A stretch of DNA of 20,140 bases. Source: an uncultured Bacillota bacterium (GTDB lineage Bacteria; Bacillota_I; Bacilli_A; Erysipelotrichales; Erysipelotrichaceae). Shown here piece by piece: positions 13,709 to 20,140 of this stretch; position 1 is the first letter of the stretch, and every line of letters starts with the position of its first letter. The stretch lies in contig CALFPO010000016.1 of the NCBI GenBank assembly GCA_937919165.1, positions 1 through 20,140 on the forward strand, in the 5' to 3' direction. The translations under genes and the position numbers were made by a program. Under the pieces are notes generated by a model, which saw only the letters and a program-made list of their open reading frames with translations, did not search any database and had not been told where the DNA came from.

Positions 13709-15174
13709 TACAGCTTCTTTGACTGATAGATAGGATCCTGGGTTATATGCATGCCCAGCTTCTTGAAGGTATTGTAATCGACTTCGCTTAATATGACTGT
13801 GGAATGTACTTCACAGTTTTTTAATAACGGAAGAGCCTTAAGAGCCTTATCGCAATAGTCGTTTGATGTCGATCCTACCGCAAGAGCTATCAGTACCTCA
13901 TCGGTATGGAGTCTTGGATTATTTCCTTTAAGATATGTGGTCTTGAGTTCCTGGATAGGTTCAAGGATGTATTCCGAAAGAAGATGGATATCAGGAATCT
14001 TAGCGGCCTTCTTCATCGTGTTCAGCAAAGCGGCTGCTGATGCGCCCATAAGTTTGGTGGTCTTGCCGGTGATGATCTTGCCGTTGTATTCGATGGCTAC
14101 AGCTGGCTGCTTGGTCTTTGCCGCAAGCTTATTTGCGTCAATTGCAACCTTTCGGTCATCCTTGCTGACGCCAGCCTTGTTCATGATGGTTTCCAGCTTA
14201 TAGAGTATATCTTCCGAGATGACATCTTTTCTTACGGCTACCAAAGCATCGAAATATCTTCTGATGATTTCGTTTTTGGCTGCTTTCTGGCAGACTTCAT
14301 CGTCAATTATGCAGTTGCCGACCATGTTTACGCCCATATCTGTAGGAGATTTATAGATCTGCTTTCCGCCGATTCTCTTTAGAAGGTCATTAAGGACAGG
14401 GAAGACCTCGACATCGCGATTATAGTTGATTGCGATCTTGTTGTAGGCTTCAAGATGAAATGGATCGATCATATTGACATCGTTAAGGTCAACGGTTGCT
14501 GATTCATAGGCAAGGTTTACCGGATGATTCAAAGGCAGATTCCAGATAGGGAAGGTCTCAAACTTGGCATAGCCAGATTTAAGTCCTCTTTTTTGATCAT
14601 GATACATCTGTGATAGACAGACAGCCATTTTTCCTGAACCCGGTCCTGGAGCGGTAACCACAACAATCTCTTTGGAGGTTTCAAGATATTCATCCTTTCC
14701 AAAGCCATTGTCGGAAAGTATGTTCTCGACATCGTTAGGATAGTTTTCGATATTGTAGTGGTAGGCAACCTTTATGCCTGATTTCTCCAATAGTCTGCGA
14801 AGTTTGATGGCTTCATTCTGCTTACGGAAATTGGTGATGACAACGCCGCCAAGCTCAAGCCCGACTTTCTGGAAAGCGTCGATAAGACGCAAAAGATCCT
14901 GGGAATAGGTGATGCCCAGATCTGACCTGATCTTATTCTTTTCGATATCATTGGCATTTATTACACATACTATCTCGACCTTGTCCTTAAGGTTGAGCAG
15001 CATCTTTATCTTAGAGTCTGGTTCAAATCCAGGAAGCACCCTGGAAGCGTGATTGTCATCGAAGAGTTTTCCGCCAAATTCCAGATAGAGTTTCGAAAAT
15101 TTGGATACTCTTTTACGGATGTTCTGGGACTGCAACTTTATGTACTTTTTATTGTCAAACCCTATGACATTCAT
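13696..15174 (-). CDS. DUF1846 (UPF0371) family protein of unknown function
   Basis: A 492-residue conserved protein. Family landmarks are the N-terminus IGFDNKKYIKLQSQNI, an acidic-Gly segment LEFGGKLFDDNHASRVLPGF, the P-loop-like TAPGPGSGKMAVCLSQMYHD near 182-201, and the KFETFPIWNLPLNHPVN block. The function is not established; the Gly-rich loop suggests phosphate or nucleotide binding. The ATG at 15174 is chosen because family members begin just before IGFDN. The longer frame begins at a TTG (15192) that lies next to the promoter -10 box itself. No Shine-Dalgarno is present and a TATAAT ends six bases upstream, so the mRNA is probably leaderless. The gene converges on nth with overlapping ends. 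Confidence 0.9.
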   Translation of the reverse strand: MNVIGFDNKKYIKLQSQNIRKRVSKFSKLYLEFGGKLFDDNHASRVLPGFEPDSKIKMLLNLKDKVEIVCVINANDIEKNKIRSDLGITYSQDLLRLIDAFQKVGLELGGVVITNFRKQNEAIKLRRLLEKSGIKVAYHYNIENYPNDVENILSDNGFGKDEYLETSKEIVVVTAPGPGSGKMAVCLSQMYHDQKRGLKSGYAKFETFPIWNLPLNHPVNLAYESATVDLNDVNMIDPFHLEAYNKIAINYNRDVEVFPVLNDLLKRIGGKQIYKSPTDMGVNMVGNCIIDDEVCQKAAKNEIIRRYFDALVAVRKDVISEDILYKLETIMNKAGVSKDDRKVAIDANKLAAKTKQPAVAIEYNGKIITGKTTKLMGASAAALLNTMKKAAKIPDIHLLSEYILEPIQELKTTYLKGNNPRLHTDEVLIALAVGSTSNDYCDKALKALPLLKNCEVHSTVILSEVDYNTFKKLGMHITQDPIYQSKKLYHSK

Positions 15175-15180
15175 AGAATG

Positions 15181-15186
15181 ATTATA
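15181..15186 (-). promoter_or_regulatory. -10 box of the DUF1846 gene
   Basis: TATAAT on the minus strand ends six bases before the ATG at 15174. The start site predicted 7 bases beyond the box is the A of the ATG. A clear -35 is not seen. Confidence 0.6.
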
Positions 15187-15262
15187 TAACAATTGCTTAA
15201 GGAAAAAACATCAATTTTTATGTCAAAAACGGTTCAAATGATATCCCAAGTCAATTAGTTCA

Positions 15263-15271
15263 TGATATAAT
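15263..15271 (+). promoter_or_regulatory. Extended -10 promoter of the hydCBA operon
   Basis: TGA-TATAAT, an extended -10 with TATAAT at 15266-15271. It implies a transcript starting near 15278 and an untranslated leader of about 70 bases before the hydC ATG. The -35 region is weak. Confidence 0.65.
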
Positions 15272-15282
15272 TTCAATGGCTA

Positions 15283-15321
15283 AATCTGATGATTTTGGTT
15301 TTATTGTGAAATAATCAGGTT
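15283..15321 (+). promoter_or_regulatory. Leader inverted repeat with a Rex-like half-site
   Basis: AATCTGAT (15283-15290) pairs with ATCAGGTT (15314-15321; one G-U), with ATTT/AAAT continuing inward after a G-A mismatch. This gives a stem-loop in the RNA or a palindrome-like operator in the DNA. Inside it TTGTGAA (15304-15310) equals the left half of the Firmicutes Rex operator (TTGTGAA-n4-TTCACAA), while the right half is degenerate (only TCA matches). Rex control would suit an NADH-linked hydrogenase, but a half-site is weak evidence. Confidence 0.35.
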
Positions 15322-15347
15322 ATGACGGATATAGGAGGACGAAAACA

Positions 15348-15833
15348 ATGGCTCATTTAAGCGATGTGGCTGAGAAACAGATTAGAGAAATCTGTGATCG
15401 TTATTATGACGAGACTACGCCACTGATGATGATTTTGAGTGACATTCAGAAGGAATATGGCTATATTCCTCTCGAGGTACAAGAGATTGTATCTGAAAAA
15501 ACCGGCATTTCTGTTGCGGAAATATACGGTGTAGTAACTTTCTATTCATTCTTCTCTTTAAAACCAAAAGGAAAGAATGTTGTGGGATGCTGCTTAGGTA
15601 CTGCTTGCTATGTCAAGGGTGCTCAGCAGGTTATCGACAAATTCTCAGAGATTCTAGGCATTAAACCAGGCGAAACAACCGATGATGGCCTGTTTACGCT
15701 TGATGCATTAAGATGCATCGGTGCTTGCGGTATTGCCCCAGCTGTTCAGATCAATGGTACGGTTTATCCAAAGATGTCTGTTGACAAGGTACCAGCTCTT
15801 GTTGAACAGTACAAGAACGGAGGTCAGGCATAA
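15348..15833 (+). CDS. hydC: NADH-dependent [FeFe] hydrogenase, NuoE-like subunit (HydC)
   Basis: A 161-residue NuoE-like thioredoxin-fold [2Fe-2S] protein, the small subunit of the cytoplasmic trimeric hydrogenase. Cluster ligands are Cys82 and Cys87 (CCLGTAC) and Cys123 and Cys127 (RCIGAC), the C-x4-C...C-x3-C pattern of the family. YGVVTFYSFFSLKPKG is the conserved segment before the first pair. AGGAGG at 15333-15338 lies 9 bases before the ATG. First gene of the hyd operon; its TAA overlaps the hydB ATG by one base (TAATG), implying equal stoichiometry by coupling. Confidence 0.94.
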   Translation: MAHLSDVAEKQIREICDRYYDETTPLMMILSDIQKEYGYIPLEVQEIVSEKTGISVAEIYGVVTFYSFFSLKPKGKNVVGCCLGTACYVKGAQQVIDKFSEILGIKPGETTDDGLFTLDALRCIGACGIAPAVQINGTVYPKMSVDKVPALVEQYKNGGQA

Positions 15834-17728
15834 TGACTGAGATTATCAAGAATTTTGAAGAATTGGCTGCAAAGCAGGCTACCTGCACAAAGTGCCTTGA
15901 CGACAAGTTCAAAGGCAATGATGGCAAGAGACATATCGTTCTTTGCGGCGGTACTGGATGTCTGTCATCTCATTCTGATGAAATCAGAGAAAAATTCGTT
16001 GAATTAGTAAAAGAGAAAGGCCTTGAAGATAAGGTTACTGTAAATAAGGTCGGATGTTTCGGTTTCTGTTCACAGGGTCCATTCGTAAAGATCTATCCAG
16101 AAGATACTCTATACAGAATGGTAAAGATTGAAGATGTTGAAGAGATTCTTGAAAAAGACATCATCAACAACGAGATCGTTGAACGTCTGCTTTATGTAGA
16201 TCCTCAGACACAGCAGAAGATCCAGAAGCAGGATGATATCGAATTCTACAAGAAGCAGCTGAGAATTGCGCTTCATGGATGTGGTGCCATCAATCCAGAA
16301 GACATCGATGAAGCAATCGGTGCAGGTGCTTTCGTAGGTCTTGCCAACGCTCTGAAGATGGACAGAAAGGAAGTTATCCAGACTGTTCTTGATTCAGGAC
16401 TTAGAGGAAGAGGCGGCGCTGGATTCCCTACTGGAAGAAAGTGGTCTTTCGTTCCTGACGTTGAAGGTCCTAAGTACCTGGTATGCAACGGCGATGAAGG
16501 CGACCCAGGTGCATTCATGGATAGATCCATCCTTGAAGGCAACCCATTCGCTGTAATCGAAGGCATGATGATCGGTGGCTATGCTATCGGTGCTCAGAAT
16601 GGCTATTTCTATGTACGTGCTGAATATCCAATCGCAGTAAACAGACTGAAGCTTGCCATCAAGGCAATGGAAGAAGTTGGACTGTTAGGCGACAACATTC
16701 TCGGAACAGACTTCAGTTTCCGTGTACATATCAGACTTGGTGCAGGTGCATTCGTTTGTGGCGAAGAGACAGCATTGCTGAACTCTATCGAAGGCAAGCG
16801 CGGTATGCCTAGACCTCGTCCACCTTTCCCAGCTCTTAAGGGCTTATGGGGCTGCCCAACTTGCGTAAACAACGTTGAGACATTGGCATGTGTTCCATAT
16901 ATCCTTAGAGAAGGTGCTGACAAGTTTGCTCAGGTCGGCACTGAAAAATCAAAGGGTACCAAGGTATTCGCACTTGGCGGCAAGATCAACAATGTCGGCC
17001 TGGTAGAAGTGCCAATGGGAACTACTTTGAGAGAATTGATCTATGATATCGGTGGCGGTATCCCTAATGGCAAGGAATTCAAAGCCATTCAGACTGGTGG
17101 TCCATCAGGCGGATGTCTGACTAAGGATGACCTTGATGCTGAAATCGACTATGATAACCTGATTGCTAAGGGCTCTATGATGGGTTCTGGCGGTGCTATC
17201 GTAATGGATGAAGACAACTGTATGGTTGACGTAGCTAAGTTCTATATGGACTTCATCTGCGATGAATCATGTGGTAAGTGCAGCCCATGCCGTATCGGCA
17301 CAAAGAGAATGCTTGAACTGTTGACCAAGATCACTGAAGGCAGAGGAACAATGGAAGACCTTGATGCTTTGCAGGAACTTGCAACCAACGTCAAGACCAA
17401 CTCATTGTGCGGCTTAGGACAGACTGCTCCTAACCCAATCCTTTCTACAATGCGTGCATTCAAGGATGAATACATCGCTCATATCGTAGACAAGAAGTGT
17501 CCAGCTCATGTATGCAAGAACTTGATGACTTACGTTATCGATAAGGACAAGTGTGTAGGCTGTGGCATGTGTGCTAAGGGATGTCCAGCTGGTGCTATCT
17601 CTAAGATCGAACCAGAATACATCGCGCCTAATCACAAGCTTCCTAGCATGCACATCGATCCTAACAAGTGCGTTAAGTGCGGTGCTTGTATCGCAACATG
17701 CAAGCTGAATGCTATATCAAAGCAATAG
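15833..17728 (+). CDS. hydB: NADH-dependent [FeFe] hydrogenase, NuoF-like flavoprotein subunit (HydB)
   Basis: A 631-residue NAD(H)- and FMN-binding subunit. Order of domains: N-terminal thioredoxin-like [2Fe-2S] (Cys38, Cys43, Cys75, Cys79); the 51-kDa-like FMN/NADH domain with GRGGAGFPTG (192-201) and GDEGDPGAFMDRS (220-232); an SLBB segment (about 375-430); a [4Fe-4S] site (Cys480, Cys483, Cys486, Cys526); and a C-terminal 2x[4Fe-4S] ferredoxin (CVGCGMCAKGC at 574-584, CVKCGACIATC at 613-623). This arrangement is that of HydB in Thermotoga-type electron-bifurcating or NADH-dependent hydrogenases, where the flavin splits or merges electrons of NADH and ferredoxin. GGAGGT (15819-15824) is 8 bases before the start. 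Whether it bifurcates or only uses NADH cannot be told from sequence. Confidence 0.95.
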   Translation: MTEIIKNFEELAAKQATCTKCLDDKFKGNDGKRHIVLCGGTGCLSSHSDEIREKFVELVKEKGLEDKVTVNKVGCFGFCSQGPFVKIYPEDTLYRMVKIEDVEEILEKDIINNEIVERLLYVDPQTQQKIQKQDDIEFYKKQLRIALHGCGAINPEDIDEAIGAGAFVGLANALKMDRKEVIQTVLDSGLRGRGGAGFPTGRKWSFVPDVEGPKYLVCNGDEGDPGAFMDRSILEGNPFAVIEGMMIGGYAIGAQNGYFYVRAEYPIAVNRLKLAIKAMEEVGLLGDNILGTDFSFRVHIRLGAGAFVCGEETALLNSIEGKRGMPRPRPPFPALKGLWGCPTCVNNVETLACVPYILREGADKFAQVGTEKSKGTKVFALGGKINNVGLVEVPMGTTLRELIYDIGGGIPNGKEFKAIQTGGPSGGCLTKDDLDAEIDYDNLIAKGSMMGSGGAIVMDEDNCMVDVAKFYMDFICDESCGKCSPCRIGTKRMLELLTKITEGRGTMEDLDALQELATNVKTNSLCGLGQTAPNPILSTMRAFKDEYIAHIVDKKCPAHVCKNLMTYVIDKDKCVGCGMCAKGCPAGAISKIEPEYIAPNHKLPSMHIDPNKCVKCGACIATCKLNAISKQ

Positions 17729-17740
17729 GAGGGACTAATA

Positions 17741-19525
17741 ATGGAAAAAGTTAATATTACTATTGAAGGCATTTCCTATGAAGTAGAAAAAGGCCTTACC
17801 ATCATGGAAGCCGCTAAGAAGTGCGGTTATGAGATCCCTTCATTATGTTCATTCAATCATGGCGAATGCTCATTGGCATCTTGCCGTGTATGTCTGGTAG
17901 AAGCTCAGGAAGGCAAAGGCCCTGCTAAGCTCGTTGCTTCTTGCGTATATCCTGTTTCTGAAGGCATGAACATCACTATCGGTTCTCCAAAGGCAACTCT
18001 TGCCAGAAGAACATCTGTTGAATTATTGCTTTCTAACCACAACCGCAACTGCCAGGAATGTGACAAGAACGGTAAGTGTGAACTTCTTCATGTAGCACAG
18101 GTTACTGGCGCTAAGGAAGATAGATATGTTGGATCAAAGACTCCAGTGACTGTTGACCAGCTCACTCCATCCATCAAGAGAGATACTTCTAAGTGCGTTC
18201 TTTGCGGAAGATGTATCGCTAGATGCGGAAGTGCTCATGGCCTATCAGTATTGGGCTTCGAGAAACGTGGCTTCAACACCATTGTTGCTCCAGCAGAAAA
18301 TAGATCATTCAAGAACTCACCATGTATCCTTTGCGGACAGTGCACAACTGTATGTCCTACAGGCGCATTGATGGAAGTCTCTGAAATCGATAAGGTCGAT
18401 GCAGCATTCAAGGCTGGCAAGCATGTCATCGTACAGGTTGCTCCAGCTGTCAGAGCTGCTTTAGGCGAAGAATTCGGCAACAAGATCGGCACTCCAGTTA
18501 CTGGCAAGATGATTGCTGCTTTGAGAAGACTTGGCTTTGAGAAGTGCTACGATGTAAACTTCGGCGCTGACCTGACAATCATGGAAGAAGGCACTGAACT
18601 GCTTTCTAGAATCCAGAATGGCGGCGTACTTCCAATGATCACCTCATGCTCACCTGGCTGGATCAACTATGCTGAATACTACTATGGAGATCTATTAGAT
18701 CATCTATCATCTTGCAAGTCTCCTCATGAGATGCAGGGTGCTGTACTGAAATCATACTGGGCTGAACAGAAGGGCTACGATCCTAAGGATGTATTCGTAG
18801 TATCTGTAATGCCTTGTACAGCTAAGAAGTTCGAAAAGGAAAGAGAACAGCTTATCACCAATGGTTTGCCAGATGTTGATGCTGTACTTACCACAAGAGA
18901 ACTTGCTAAGCTGATCAAGAGATCAGGCATTAACTTCAATAAGCTCCCAGAAGAAGATTGGGATCAGGATATCATGGGCGAATATACTGGTGCAGCCGTT
19001 ATCTTCGGTGTTACCGGTGGCGTTATGGAAGCAGCTCTTAGAACTGTATACTTCAAGCTTACAGGCAATGAATACGGCAAGATCGAATTCACTGACGTTA
19101 GAGGCCATGATGCAGGCATTAGAGAAGCTAGTCTTGATATCAACGGAACAACAGTCAAGGTTGCTATCGCTTCAGGCATGAAGTCAGCTAAGGTATTGCT
19201 GGATGATATTCGTGCAGGCAAGTCTGAATATGCATTCATCGAAATCATGGGTTGCCCAGGCGGATGCATCAACGGTGGTGGTCAGCCTTATGTTCGTCCT
19301 TGCTTCATGCCTAATGAGGCAGACGATATCCTCGACACATACAAGGAGAAGAGAGCTCAGGCACTCTATTCCGAGGATGAGCGTCAGGAACTCCGTCAGT
19401 CTCACAAGAATCCCCAGGTCATCGAACTCTACGAGAAGTTCCTGGGCGAGCCTAACTCACACAAGGCTCACGAGCTCTTGCACACAACATATGCAGCAAG
19501 AGAAGGCTTCAATGACGTAAAGTAA
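17741..19525 (+). CDS. hydA: [FeFe] hydrogenase catalytic subunit (HydA)
   Basis: A 594-residue H2-evolving/oxidising subunit. Domains: plant-type [2Fe-2S] (Cys36, Cys48, Cys51, Cys68); the His-Cys3 [4Fe-4S] site (His100, Cys104, Cys107, Cys113); two [4Fe-4S] clusters (Cys152/155/158/162 and Cys195/198/201/205); then the H-cluster domain. The latter has L1 TSCSPGW (301-307), L2 MPCTAKK with Cys359, and L3 EIMGCPGGCINGGGQP with Cys505 and Cys509. Proton-relay residues equivalent to E279, E282, S319 and C299 of C. pasteurianum CpI are present (Glu283, Glu286, Ser323, Cys303). The L1 motif has Ser304 where CpI has Cys300. AGGAGGG is 7 bases upstream. The maturases HydEFG are not in the window. 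Codon use changes in the last ~70 codons. Confidence 0.95.
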   Translation: MEKVNITIEGISYEVEKGLTIMEAAKKCGYEIPSLCSFNHGECSLASCRVCLVEAQEGKGPAKLVASCVYPVSEGMNITIGSPKATLARRTSVELLLSNHNRNCQECDKNGKCELLHVAQVTGAKEDRYVGSKTPVTVDQLTPSIKRDTSKCVLCGRCIARCGSAHGLSVLGFEKRGFNTIVAPAENRSFKNSPCILCGQCTTVCPTGALMEVSEIDKVDAAFKAGKHVIVQVAPAVRAALGEEFGNKIGTPVTGKMIAALRRLGFEKCYDVNFGADLTIMEEGTELLSRIQNGGVLPMITSCSPGWINYAEYYYGDLLDHLSSCKSPHEMQGAVLKSYWAEQKGYDPKDVFVVSVMPCTAKKFEKEREQLITNGLPDVDAVLTTRELAKLIKRSGINFNKLPEEDWDQDIMGEYTGAAVIFGVTGGVMEAALRTVYFKLTGNEYGKIEFTDVRGHDAGIREASLDINGTTVKVAIASGMKSAKVLLDDIRAGKSEYAFIEIMGCPGGCINGGGQPYVRPCFMPNEADDILDTYKEKRAQALYSEDERQELRQSHKNPQVIELYEKFLGEPNSHKAHELLHTTYAAREGFNDVK

Positions 19526-19554
19526 TAATTACGACCGTTAATTAAGTTCGATCA

Positions 19555-19596
19555 GGGTTGCCTCGCAGTGGAATCACTGCGGGGCAATCCTTTTTT
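19555..19596 (+). terminator. Strong intrinsic terminator of the hyd operon
   Basis: GGTTGCCTCGCAGTG (19556-19570) pairs with CACTGCGGGGCAATCC (19575-19590) with one G-U and one bulged A, loop GAAT, followed by TTTTTT. It lies 30 bases after the hydA stop. Confidence 0.93.
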
Positions 19597-19760
19597 GTTA
19601 GTTCCTAACAGTGTGCGTGATCCGTGGGAGCAACATTCTCCGCAAAATACCGTGAAGAACCTTTATTTAACAGAAATAACTGCGATACTACAAACGCAAC
19701 CAAATTCTCATATATTATTTACAAACTGTATCTATTTGGCGGTGTAAATTGATGTTTTCG
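19597..19760. other. Gene-free spacer with small hairpins and a 7-bp inverted repeat
   Basis: The spacer holds no ORF with a ribosome-binding site. It contains GTTAG/CTAAC (19597-19609, 3-base loop) and GGAG/CTCC (19627-19641, 7-base loop), both weak. A separated perfect inverted repeat ATTTACA (19717-19723) / TGTAAAT (19743-19749) ends 16 bases before the next -10 box, a plausible operator position. No known riboswitch signature is recognised. Confidence 0.4.
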
Positions 19761-19765
19761 AGATA

Positions 19766-19771
19766 TATAAT
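19766..19771 (+). promoter_or_regulatory. -10 box for the terminal sensor gene
   Basis: TATAAT 51 bases before the ATG at 19823. No -35 at optimal spacing, suggesting that an activator or another sigma contact may be needed. The predicted leader is about 45 bases and ends in a hairpin around the Shine-Dalgarno. Confidence 0.45.
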
Positions 19772-19800
19772 AAAAATCAAAGTTGTGTCAGTCGGTTAGT

Positions 19801-19823
19801 TAAGCAAAGGAGCTGCTTGCTTA
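19801..19823 (+). promoter_or_regulatory. Hairpin presenting the Shine-Dalgarno of the terminal gene
   Basis: TAAGCAA (19801-19807) is exactly complementary to TTGCTTA (19817-19823), a 7-pair stem whose 9-base loop contains AGGAG (19808-19812) and whose 3' arm ends on the A of the start codon. The spacing AGGAG-to-ATG of 10 bases is long when unfolded, so folding may alter initiation. Confidence 0.5.
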
Positions 19824-20140
19824 TGAGACATAGAATAGCGATCTTTTCCAATGGATTTAACGGGAGCATTACTCTCAAGGCTATAGAGGGTATCCGCAAG
19901 TATGCAGCGATAAAAGATTTTGACACTCATTTCTATGTGGGCTTTGCCGCATACAGTGAGGATGAACAATATAATATCGGCCAATTCAACATATATAAGC
20001 TTGCAGATCTTGAAGAATACGATGGACTGATCGTATTTTCAGGTCTTTTGAATAATACTGAGTTAGCTCGCAAAGCGTGTCTTGATGCAAAGGAGAGAGG
20101 CGTGCCGGTCGTAAGCATCGGCATGGAGATCGAAGGGATT
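19823..20140 (+). CDS. LacI-type periplasmic-binding-fold sensor protein, N-terminal part (cut by window end)
   Basis: The first 106 codons of a gene that runs off the window. The protein starts directly with the type-I periplasmic-binding fold of LacI/GalR sensors: RHRIAIFSNGFNGSITLKAIEGI (first strand and helix), then NIYKLADLEEYDGLIVFSG, and AKERGVPVVSIGMEIEG. There is no signal peptide and no N-terminal helix-turn-helix, so it is neither a classical LacI repressor nor an exported binding protein. From memory, proteins with this start in Clostridia and Erysipelotrichia often carry a C-terminal GGDEF, AraC-type or other output domain; that part is outside the window. Own promoter, inverted repeat and Shine-Dalgarno hairpin upstream suggest regulated expression. 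Confidence 0.65.
   Translation, partial: MRHRIAIFSNGFNGSITLKAIEGIRKYAAIKDFDTHFYVGFAAYSEDEQYNIGQFNIYKLADLEEYDGLIVFSGLLNNTELARKACLDAKERGVPVVSIGMEIEGI

Noticed and set aside
15175..15192. TTG start for the DUF1846 gene
   Set aside because: The six extra codons are the promoter -10 region itself, and the family begins at the MNVIGFDN Met.
19615..19656. Short GTG-initiated ORF in the spacer after hydA
   Set aside because: About a dozen codons with no Shine-Dalgarno; indistinguishable from chance.

Overview
The window looks like chromosome of a low-to-moderate GC, Gram-positive anaerobe, most likely a gut-type member of the Erysipelotrichia or a neighbouring Firmicutes class. This is an inference from three things: the B. 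subtilis-like yqeG/yqeH/yqeI/yqeK/rsfS/yqeM cluster, the Firmicutes-type proteins (PlsY, YneF, a DnaD-like protein), and an NADH-linked trimeric [FeFe] hydrogenase. I see no tRNA, rRNA, CRISPR array, insertion sequence or prophage gene.

Layout. (1) 1-2072, plus strand: the 3' end of pheT, a PfkB/FruK-type sugar-phosphate kinase and a lipoprotein with a thioredoxin-like CPFC motif, closely packed. (2) 2073-2317: an intergenic stretch with a TATAAT box followed by a roughly 145-nt foldable RNA (closing stem, bubble with a hairpin on its 3' side, apical stem). It resembles 6S RNA and lies just upstream of yneF (2318-2530). (3) 2554-4046, minus strand: plsY and an upstream PHP-domain phosphoesterase gene, meeting yneF at a bidirectional terminator. 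(4) 4100-13708, plus strand: an almost gapless run of eleven genes, parE-parC-yqeG-yqeH-yhbY-yqeK-rsfS-yqeM-mtnN-dnaD-like-nth, most of them overlapping. It joins topoisomerase IV, ribosome assembly and silencing factors, SAH recycling and DNA repair. (5) 13696-15174, minus strand: a DUF1846 (UPF0371) gene converging on nth with overlapping 3' ends. (6) 15348-19525, plus strand: hydC-hydB-hydA, a complete cytoplasmic NADH/ferredoxin-linked [FeFe] hydrogenase operon with its own promoter, a possible redox-operator half-site and a strong terminator. (7) 19823 to the window end: the start of a gene for a LacI-like sugar-sensor domain without a DNA-binding head.

The most unusual signals are regulatory. 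Three genes (PHP, parE, DUF1846) have a perfect TATAAT box so close to the ATG that their mRNAs should be leaderless or nearly so. Other points are the 6S-like RNA (with a competing 24-codon ORF), a hairpin presenting the Shine-Dalgarno of the last gene, a codon-usage switch at the 3' end of hydA, a TSCSPGW variant of the H-cluster L1 motif, and loss of aroE and nadD from the yqe cluster. The core genes are otherwise ordinary; I do not see a clearly new multi-gene system.
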